This document shows positions 1 to 5,943 of a stretch of DNA of 5,943 bases, in pieces (the first letter of the stretch is position 1; each line of letters opens with the position of its first letter). The position numbers and the translations under genes are program-made. Under the pieces are notes generated by a model. That model was not told the DNA's origin. It was given only the letters and a program-made list of their open reading frames with translations, and did not search any database. Origin of the DNA: Nitrospirota bacterium (GTDB lineage: Bacteria > Nitrospirota > Thermodesulfovibrionia > Thermodesulfovibrionales > UBA6898); NCBI GenBank assembly GCA_021787505.1, contig JAJYLU010000134.1:1-5943 (forward strand), given 5' to 3'.

Positions 1-2397
1 GAGCTTCCCGAAAGAAGGGAACTGGTGCGCCTCATCATGACCACCCTCGGCAGGGGCAGCGACGCTCAGAGGGTGCGAGACGAAGTGCTGAATATCATGC
101 ACCGTCACCACATAAAGGAGGTTTCGGGCCACTTCATGGAAGAGTGGCATCAGAAACTTCACAATAATGCAACACCTGACGACATCGTCATCTGCGAGGC
201 ATACCTAGAATTCCTGAGGAGCAACGGCAACCTTGAAAGGTTCTATAAAACACTCAATGACGGCGGCGTCACGAAGGAAAGGCTTGAAAGCTACGAACGC
301 CCGATACGTTCTCATCCGGATTTCATTCCGTACCTAAAGGACGCCCTCATACAGGACTTCGAACATTTCCTCGGCATCCTGAAGGCTGTCCATGCCGGCA
401 CAGACCTCGGAAGCGCCATACATGCGGCACGCTACATCTTCGACGGCGACATGCACCAGCTCATGGATTTCATATGGTATCATCACGACGACCGGCAGAT
501 GTCTGCTGTCCAACTCTGCGATAAGACCACCGAGGCCCGGCGCCGTATCGCGCAGTTGCTGTCCGGGCACCAGGACAGGATACGGGATCTCCTCTTCCTT
601 GATATTGCGCTCGGGGACTTCCTGAGGGTCGTCACAGAGAGGAATCTCGGTCCGGATCGGGGCCCCGGTGAACTGGTGGACCTTGCTGCATCGCTGCTCG
701 AAAACCTCCGGCTATCCGGCCAGGGAGAAGAACTGGATTATGTCCGGAAGGATTGGGAACGACTCCGGAATAATCCACTGTTCGACAGGGAATGGTCCCT
801 TCATGCAAAGGCGGTTTCCGATCGCATGGCAGCCGTTGTCGGAGAGTCTGTAGACAGGCTGAACAGTCTGCTCCAGCCAAAGGCTGAATTCCTTGGCAAG
901 GCATTTCATGCCCAGACGTGGGCCGTAGAATTGTTCAGCGAAGAAGTCGTACGCGGCCTTCCGGTCTTCGCGTTGTCGCTTGTCCTGAGATACCTTGACC
1001 CGCTGCTGAGGAAGAGCGCCCACTTGGGGGACTGGCAGGTAATAAGCCCGGGTGAAGGGACCGCCGAAATAACGGTTGCTGAGACATTGAAGTCTGTTCA
1101 GGGCAGAAGTTTTTCGCGGCCGGCCCTGATCGTCACCGATAAGGTTTCGGGAGACGAAGAGATCCCCGCCGGAGTCGTTGCCATCATAACCCCTGCGGTC
1201 ATCGACATACTCGCGCATCTTGCGGTCCGAGCGAGGAATGCAGGTGTCCTTTTTGCGACCTGCTACGACACGGGAATTATCGACAACCTGAAATCGCTTC
1301 GGGGACAGACCGTAAAGGCCGGCATACGCGGCGGAGACGTGGTATTCGAGGAGAGCCGCAGCACCGCTGAGACGACTGCTGAGAGGCACGCCCCGCTCCG
1401 ACATGCCACATTGCGGCCTTCTTTCACTTGCTATGCGCTTACGATGGAGGAATTCACCGAAGATAATGTCGGCGGAAAATCGAACCACCTGAGGCAGCTG
1501 AGGGGTAAACTTCCCGACTGGATCGGCCTTCCGGCGTCAGCGGCGATCCCCTTCGGTGTCTTCGAAAAAGTACTGACTGATGAAAGAAACCGCAAAATTG
1601 CAGCGGAGTACAGTCGCCTTCTGGCAGAGGTTGAAGAAGTGGGCGAGAACAATGTGGAACTTCTCCAGGCGCTCAGCGACAACATACTAAAGCTTGCGGC
1701 GCCCGATGAGCTCGTAACCTCCCTCCGCATTGCCATGGAAAAATCCGGGCTCCAATGGCCGGAGAATTGGGAAGACGCCTGGACCTGCATCAGGAAGGTC
1801 TGGGCCTCGAAATGGAACGAGAGGGCCTATCTCAGCCGCAAGGCAAACAACATATCCCATGACGACATTTTTATGGCGGTGCTGATCCAGTCCATCGTCG
1901 CGGCGGATTATAGTTACGTGATACACACCGTCAACCCCTCAACCGGAACGAGGGAAGAGATTTACGCCGAGGCTGTGAAGGGACTCGGGGAGGCGCTCGT
2001 CGGCAATTATCCGGGCAAGGCCTACAGCTTCACCTGCCGGAAGGGAGAACCACAACCCCGGCTGCTTTCCTTTCCGAGCAAACGAGAAGGACTTTTCGGG
2101 ATGGGCATGATATTCCGGTCGGACTCCAACGGCGAAGACCTGGCCGGATTCGCGGGCGCCGGCCTTTACGACAGCTTCATCTTCCCGAAGCCCCGCAGGA
2201 TCACCCTCGATTACAGCGCCGACCCGCTTATCTGGGACGACTCGTTCAGAAATAATTTTTCTGTCGCGATCGCTGAGATCGGTGCACTTGTCGAAGAGGC
2301 GTTGGGTCCGCCGCAGGATATCGAGGGTGCATACGCGAAAGGGAAATACTTCGTAGTGCAGACGCGTCCGCAGGTGGGCATCAAAGATGAGCACTAA
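1..2397 (+). CDS. alpha-glucan, water dikinase (GWD)-like protein, 5' partial
   Basis: This is probably a dikinase that uses ATP to autophosphorylate a histidine and passes the phosphate to an alpha-glucan, releasing AMP and Pi. Residues are numbered from the GTG at 25. The helical core carries WHQKLHNNATPDDIVICEAY (41-60), a GWD hallmark. The phosphohistidine domain (about 335-445) has GDEEIP at 376-381 and AHLAVRARN with the likely catalytic His398, followed by FATCYD. The ATP-binding domain (about 472-785) has VWASKWNERAY (592-602), VIHTVNPSTG, IFRSDSNGEDLAG (696-708), GAGLYDS and PQDIEGAY, and ends at VVQTRPQ. The His domain lies before the ATP domain and no PEP/pyruvate barrel follows. 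This is the GWD order, not that of PEP synthase or PPDK. The frame is open to position 1, and the residues before the GTG (LPERREL) still match the GWD pattern, so the true start lies outside the window. Plant GWD1 is about 1400 residues, so several hundred may be missing, including any N-terminal carbohydrate-binding modules. The family call is firm; the glucan substrate is inferred. Confidence 0.93.
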   Translation, partial: ELPERRELVRLIMTTLGRGSDAQRVRDEVLNIMHRHHIKEVSGHFMEEWHQKLHNNATPDDIVICEAYLEFLRSNGNLERFYKTLNDGGVTKERLESYERPIRSHPDFIPYLKDALIQDFEHFLGILKAVHAGTDLGSAIHAARYIFDGDMHQLMDFIWYHHDDRQMSAVQLCDKTTEARRRIAQLLSGHQDRIRDLLFLDIALGDFLRVVTERNLGPDRGPGELVDLAASLLENLRLSGQGEELDYVRKDWERLRNNPLFDREWSLHAKAVSDRMAAVVGESVDRLNSLLQPKAEFLGKAFHAQTWAVELFSEEVVRGLPVFALSLVLRYLDPLLRKSAHLGDWQVISPGEGTAEITVAETLKSVQGRSFSRPALIVTDKVSGDEEIPAGVVAIITPAVIDILAHLAVRARNAGVLFATCYDTGIIDNLKSLRGQTVKAGIRGGDVVFEESRSTAETTAERHAPLRHATLRPSFTCYALTMEEFTEDNVGGKSNHLRQLRGKLPDWIGLPASAAIPFGVFEKVLTDERNRKIAAEYSRLLAEVEEVGENNVELLQALSDNILKLAAPDELVTSLRIAMEKSGLQWPENWEDAWTCIRKVWASKWNERAYLSRKANNISHDDIFMAVLIQSIVAADYSYVIHTVNPSTGTREEIYAEAVKGLGEALVGNYPGKAYSFTCRKGEPQPRLLSFPSKREGLFGMGMIFRSDSNGEDLAGFAGAGLYDSFIFPKPRRITLDYSADPLIWDDSFRNNFSVAIAEIGALVEEALGPPQDIEGAYAKGKYFVVQTRPQVGIKDEH
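2372..2377 (+). promoter_or_regulatory. ribosome binding site for the fusion dikinase
   Basis: AGGTGG lies 9 bases before the ATG at 2387, inside the last codons of the upstream gene. It differs from AGGAGG at one base. The start lies 11 bases inside the upstream reading frame, so ribosomes finishing the GWD-like protein can restart here. This supports ATG 2387 as the true start. Confidence 0.6.
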
Positions 2398-5300
2398 CCG
2401 CCAAATCAGGATCGGCAACCAGACCGCTTTTTCCGCAGAAAGAGTGACCCTTCCCTTCGAGTTCGCAGTGGACCACGGCTTCGACGCCTTCGAATGGTTC
2501 CCTGACAAGAAGGAATCAGGAGAGGGCTGGACGGTTCGGGACATTCCGGCGGAAGTCCGCTCATCGATAAAGGCAACTGCGGAGGCCCGCGATATTCGTC
2601 TTTCGGTCCATGCGCCCTGGCCGTCTGACCCTTTAAGCGCGCATGCCGTCCGGTCTTTCCCTGAGTCGATGGATTTCGCAAAGCAGATCGGCGCATCTCT
2701 CTTTACTGTCCATCTCCGGACGGACCTTGGGATCGAGGCGTATGCCGAGGCGCTCCGGCCTTTCATGCAACTTCTCAGGGAGGTGGGGATCGGTCTTGCT
2801 ATAGAAAATACTGTCTTAACTTCGCCCCAGGACATGACCGCTATCTTCCGGCATCTGAGCGGATTCGGCGAAGATATGGCATCTCACGTCGGGATATGTC
2901 TTGACCTGGGCCATGCGAACCTCTGCCGCGAAACCCGCAACGACTACCTCAGGTTCTTCGACATGCTCGGCCCGGAAGTCCCCATAGTCCATGTCCACAT
3001 GCATGAAAACTACGGGGACCAGGACAATCATCTCACGATCTTCACCGGGCCGGCGGGGAAAGACGCCTCCGGCATCAGGGCATTTGTCGAACGGCTTAAG
3101 AAAAGAAATTTTTCCGGCTCCATTATCCTGGAACAGTGGCCGAGTCCCGAAGGCCTGCTCGTCGAAGCCCGCGAGCGTCTGATCGAAATACTTGGCACAA
3201 GGACGGAGCACCAGCGGACGGAGAGCAGCGCGCCGGGGGAGGAAGATAACATCGCCAGGTTCGTGGAGGCAAACAGACGTTTCCTCAGCTGGAGAAAGCG
3301 CCTCGAATGGGTACTGAACTTGCTGACGGATACTACAGAGAGGCCCGGCCCCGAACTCCTGACGTATATCGCGGTCTATCTGCGCTTCTTAGGCACAGGC
3401 GAGGTGCGTTGCGGCGAAGACGGCGGCCACTACCGTCCCTCGCATCATGCGAATATCTCAGGACATCTCTATGAGAGACTCTTCACACTTGCCACTGCCG
3501 ACAACCGGTTTGTAATAAGGAAGATATATCCCTGGCTCCCCTCTTTCGACAGCGAGTTCAGGCGTTCTGAGCCGCTCACGCTCATCAGGGATATAGCCCA
3601 CCGGAACGATATTCCCCAGGAGCTGAAGCAGGAGATCAAGACAACACTCCAGAACAAGCTGCACCGCTCGGCAGGGCCTGAGGACCTCGCCGTCTCCTCG
3701 GCGCTCCTGGAAAGGATCACGTCACCGGGCGCTTCCTACCCGCAGGCATTTGTCGCGGAATTCAGGCGATTTCACGAGGAGCTGAAGGATTTTTTCAACG
3801 CCGGCTCGCTTAAGGAACTGCTCCTCAGGATTATCGAAAAAGATGAATTCGAGGACATTCCGCTCCTTCTCGAATTTATCGCCATCCTCGACCGCCCCGG
3901 GAAAGACCGCGACGCGCTGAAGCCGCTCGAACTTCTCACCGGCATCCGTGCCCGCCTCGAGCCGCAAACTCTCACTGACAGCGGCGCGACAGGCCTCCGT
4001 CTGCAGATCGCCGATATCAGGCTCGAAGACCATTCGTTCGTTCTTCTCAGCCTTATCACAAATGCTGTCGAAGGCCGCCTCGCCCGGGAGAAGATGCCAT
4101 GGAAAACGGTGTTTCGCGCATCCGTTCTTGCAGTGGCAAACATTCGCCTCGGCGGATTCGACCCCGAAGAATGTGCGGCAATAGAATCGGAGATGGAGTC
4201 GGTGTCGTCTGTGTTCGATCACCGCAGGCGGGATAGTCTCCTCAGACTAAAGGCTTCGGCCGACAGGTGCCTGAGGCTTGCCGAATCATATCGGGACAAG
4301 ATCCTTGCACTTTTTCCGGAAAAAGCGAAGATGCTTGGACAGGCACTGGGCGTCGCTGAACATGCGATCAGGGTCTATGCGGACGCTGATATCAGAAGCC
4401 ATCCGGTTTTTCAACTTTCCAAGCTGGCCTCACTTATTCTGAAGGAGATCAGGGAAGCGGCGTCGCTTCCCTTGTGGGACGTCATCGTGCCGGGGACTGC
4501 CGCTGGAAGACTTCTGAGCGGCCCGTCCCTTTTGTGTCTGCCGATCACGCACAACGGACCGGCCGTTGTGCTCTCGGACAGGGCAGAAGGAGACGAGGAG
4601 ATACCCCCCTATGTCACCGGCATTGTAGTCACCGTCGAAACTCCACTGCTTTCCCATCTCGCCGTGCGCGCCCGCCAGAACGGCACTGTTTTTATATTCT
4701 GCGGGGATTCGAAGCGGATCGAAGAAATAAAGACCTTTTCGGGGAAACCGATCTCGCTCGCTACAGCCGGCGGGAATTTCCAGATCTCCTCTGCCGAATT
4801 CAGCAGCAGCGGGGAGCCCGACCGACCGTGCTTAAAGACAGCCGGAGTGATCGCGCCGCCGATAGAGTATCCGGAGGAGGCGCTGATCGCTCTGGACCGA
4901 ATCACCCCTTCGACTGGAGGCGGGAAGGCGTATGGCGCCCGCAGACTCGGGGAGATCGCGGAGACGGAGGGCGCGGGCTTCAGTGTGCCCGGGGGCCTCG
5001 TGATCCCCTTCGGCGTTATGGAAGCATCGCTTCGTTCCAATTCCGCCCTGGCTGCAGAATATGCATCGCTGGTCGGAGAAATCAATCGCCCGGCGCGGTC
5101 TGCGCAGGACGTCTGCCTCGGGAGGCTGAGGGAGATCATCATGCAGCTAATACCGCCCGGCGAGGTGCTCTCCGGGGTGGCCCGGCATTTTGCGAAAGAC
5201 AGCAGGCTTATGGTACGTTCCAGTTCCAACTGCGAGGATGCCGAAGGCATGGCCGGAGCGGGTATCTACGATTCTGTTGCGAACGTGCCGTTGTCCGAAA

Positions 5301-5866
5301 CCGCCGTCGCGGTACCCAGAGTCTGGGCGTCACTCTGGAACAGGCGTGCGCTTGATGCCAGAAGAAATGCTGGCATCGCGCATGAAGCGTGCCACATGGC
5401 GGTACTCATCCAGCCCGTGATCCCGGCAGACATTTCCTTTGTCATTCACACCGTCAATCCTGTCAGCGGGAACGAAGATGAAATGCTCGTAGAGTTCGCA
5501 GTAGGACTGGGAGAAACACTCGTATCAGGCCGCGAACCCGGATCTCCGTTCCGCATGATATACCGTAAGAAGACCGGGGACCTGGAGATCCTCTCTTTTG
5601 CAAGCTATAGCTTCCGGTTACGGCCGGCCGGCCATGGAGGGACCGTCAGGGAGAGAGTTGATTACTCGGCAATACCTTTTTCCCGTGACGATGACTTCAG
5701 GCGGAAATTAGCCATGCACATAGGAGAAGCCGGCGGTCTGGTGGAGCGTGCTTTAGGCAAGCCCCAGGACATAGAAGGGGCCGTCAAAGGTGAAGAGATT
5801 TACCTCGTTCAGACGCGGCCCCAGCAAACAGGCCGACAGACAGGGAGGAAGGAATGTCCGACATAA
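2387..5866 (+). CDS. fusion: xylose-isomerase-like TIM barrel + phosphoglucan, water dikinase (PWD)-like protein
   Basis: This is a complete 1159-residue fusion. Residues 1-270 form a sugar-phosphate isomerase/epimerase-type TIM barrel with likely metal or active-site residues in LSVHAPW (His75), TVHL (His109), AIENT (Glu140), LDLGHANL (Asp173, His176), VHVHMHEN (His202, 204, 206) and ILEQWP (Glu249). Residues about 300-690 are a helical core matching the GWD core in diverged form; LQNKLHRSAGPEDL (421-434) replaces the hallmark WHQKLHNN...PDD. The phosphohistidine domain (about 695-800) has GDEEIP and LSHLAVRARQ with His757. The ATP-binding domain (about 835-1145) has GGLVIPFG, MVRSSSNCEDAEG (942-954), GAGIYDS, VWASLWNRRA, VIHTVNP, GLGETLVSG and PQDIEGAV, ending at VQTRPQ. 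The RSSSN, VRARQ and GETLVSG forms recall plant PWD more than GWD1. The predicted role is phosphorylating an already phosphorylated glucan; the barrel's reaction is unknown. The ATG at 2387 is chosen because barrel strand 1 begins at once (QIRIG) and an AGGTGG lies upstream. No CBM20 or signal peptide is visible. The gene overlaps the upstream dikinase gene by 11 bases, suggesting coupled translation. All key catalytic motifs look intact. Confidence 0.92.
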   Translation: MSTNRQIRIGNQTAFSAERVTLPFEFAVDHGFDAFEWFPDKKESGEGWTVRDIPAEVRSSIKATAEARDIRLSVHAPWPSDPLSAHAVRSFPESMDFAKQIGASLFTVHLRTDLGIEAYAEALRPFMQLLREVGIGLAIENTVLTSPQDMTAIFRHLSGFGEDMASHVGICLDLGHANLCRETRNDYLRFFDMLGPEVPIVHVHMHENYGDQDNHLTIFTGPAGKDASGIRAFVERLKKRNFSGSIILEQWPSPEGLLVEARERLIEILGTRTEHQRTESSAPGEEDNIARFVEANRRFLSWRKRLEWVLNLLTDTTERPGPELLTYIAVYLRFLGTGEVRCGEDGGHYRPSHHANISGHLYERLFTLATADNRFVIRKIYPWLPSFDSEFRRSEPLTLIRDIAHRNDIPQELKQEIKTTLQNKLHRSAGPEDLAVSSALLERITSPGASYPQAFVAEFRRFHEELKDFFNAGSLKELLLRIIEKDEFEDIPLLLEFIAILDRPGKDRDALKPLELLTGIRARLEPQTLTDSGATGLRLQIADIRLEDHSFVLLSLITNAVEGRLAREKMPWKTVFRASVLAVANIRLGGFDPEECAAIESEMESVSSVFDHRRRDSLLRLKASADRCLRLAESYRDKILALFPEKAKMLGQALGVAEHAIRVYADADIRSHPVFQLSKLASLILKEIREAASLPLWDVIVPGTAAGRLLSGPSLLCLPITHNGPAVVLSDRAEGDEEIPPYVTGIVVTVETPLLSHLAVRARQNGTVFIFCGDSKRIEEIKTFSGKPISLATAGGNFQISSAEFSSSGEPDRPCLKTAGVIAPPIEYPEEALIALDRITPSTGGGKAYGARRLGEIAETEGAGFSVPGGLVIPFGVMEASLRSNSALAAEYASLVGEINRPARSAQDVCLGRLREIIMQLIPPGEVLSGVARHFAKDSRLMVRSSSNCEDAEGMAGAGIYDSVANVPLSETAVAVPRVWASLWNRRALDARRNAGIAHEACHMAVLIQPVIPADISFVIHTVNPVSGNEDEMLVEFAVGLGETLVSGREPGSPFRMIYRKKTGDLEILSFASYSFRLRPAGHGGTVRERVDYSAIPFSRDDDFRRKLAMHIGEAGGLVERALGKPQDIEGAVKGEEIYLVQTRPQQTGRQTGRKECPT
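5843..5848 (+). promoter_or_regulatory. ribosome binding site for the third gene
   Basis: GGGAGG, followed by AAGGA and then ATG, lies 5 bases before the start at 5854, still inside the fusion dikinase gene. It is the strongest Shine-Dalgarno-like match seen in the window and is the main reason for calling a third gene here. Confidence 0.65.
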
Positions 5867-5943
5867 AAAGCTGTCCCAGGATTATGGCGTTGTTCCAAAA
5901 GAGGATAGACGGCGACGACGCGCTTCTCAGGCTGGCCAGTCTC
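5854..5943 (+). CDS. start of an unrecognised gene, 3' partial
   Basis: An ATG opens a frame that stays open to the window edge. The 30 visible residues begin MSDIKSCPRIMALFQKRIDG and continue with DDALLRLASL. They look like a soluble, helix-prone N-terminus with alternating charged and hydrophobic residues, without a signal peptide or membrane segment. I do not recognise the family from so little. A good GGGAGG lies 5 bases before the ATG, and the start overlaps the last 13 bases of the upstream fusion gene in another frame, repeating the overlapping arrangement of the first two genes. That placement suggests co-expression with the dikinases. An in-frame ATG at 5884 is a weaker alternative start because no good ribosome site precedes it. 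Confidence 0.6.
   Translation, partial: MSDIKSCPRIMALFQKRIDGDDALLRLASL

Noticed and set aside
25..27. GTG as the real start of the first gene
   Set aside because: The frame is open upstream to the window edge. The residues encoded by 1-24 fit the GWD family pattern that continues across the GTG, and no ribosome-binding sequence stands out. The gene is simply cut by the window.
712..1488. A 258-codon minus strand open frame
   Set aside because: It lies antisense to the GWD-like helical core and phosphohistidine domain, and its translation has no family features.
1939..2835. A 298-codon minus strand open frame across the junction of the two dikinase genes
   Set aside because: It is antisense to two well-supported coding regions, shows no recognisable motif and has no convincing start context. 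It is a codon-bias shadow.
4310..4325. Perfect 16-base palindrome CTTTTTCCGGAAAAAG
   Set aside because: It lies inside the helical core of the fusion gene and encodes the ordinary run LFPEK. A palindrome this long is expected about 0.09 times by chance in a window this size, which is not rare enough alone to suggest an operator. No second copy was noticed.
4474..5355. A 293-codon + strand open frame inside the fusion dikinase gene
   Set aside because: It overlaps the PWD-like His and ATP domains in another frame. Its translation is very rich in Arg and Gly with no domain pattern, as expected from an out-of-frame reading of GC-rich coding DNA.
5602..5633. Two neighbouring 12-base palindromes, AAGCTATAGCTT and GGCCGGCCGGCC
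   Set aside because: Both fall within the conserved ATP-binding domain, are short, are unrelated to each other and look like coincidence of codon choice.
1..5866. PEP synthase or pyruvate phosphate dikinase for either large gene
   Set aside because: Those enzymes place the ATP domain before the phosphohistidine domain and end with a PEP/pyruvate-binding barrel. Here the order is reversed and both proteins end just after VQTRPQ of the ATP domain.

Overview
The window is almost entirely protein coding on the + strand. It holds one gene cut off at its 5' end, one complete very long gene, and the first 30 codons of a third gene. The genes overlap by 11 and 13 bases, so this is part of a tightly packed bacterial operon. 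The DNA is GC-rich by eye (not counted). Arg AGG and Ile ATA codons are both in regular use, and Shine-Dalgarno-like sequences precede both internal starts. This fits a bacterium, perhaps a Desulfobacterota or Nitrospirota type, but the lineage is only a guess.

Layout. Positions 1-2397 encode the C-terminal ~800 residues of a protein that reads like plant alpha-glucan, water dikinase (GWD): a helical core with the hallmark WHQKLHNN...PDD motif, a phosphohistidine domain (His codon 1216-1218) and a C-terminal PPDK_N-type ATP-binding domain. Positions 2387-5866 encode 1159 residues. They comprise an N-terminal xylose-isomerase-like (AP endonuclease 2 family) TIM barrel, a diverged copy of the same helical core, a second phosphohistidine domain (His codon 4655-4657) and a second ATP-binding domain. 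The last two resemble plant phosphoglucan, water dikinase (PWD/GWD3) more than GWD1. Positions 5854-5943 are the start of an unrecognised gene.

How they may work together. In plants GWD phosphorylates starch glucosyl residues mainly at C6, and PWD then adds phosphate mainly at C3 of pre-phosphorylated glucan, which opens the glucan to breakdown. A GWD-like and a PWD-like enzyme encoded side by side suggest a bacterial two-step alpha-glucan (glycogen-like) phosphorylation system. The sugar-isomerase-like barrel on the second enzyme is the unexpected part. The family and domain calls rest on motifs and recalled plant sequences, not on a database search. The pathway role is inference.

No RNA genes, mobile elements, CRISPR arrays, promoters or terminators could be supported. 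There is no intergenic space in which a promoter or terminator would normally sit.
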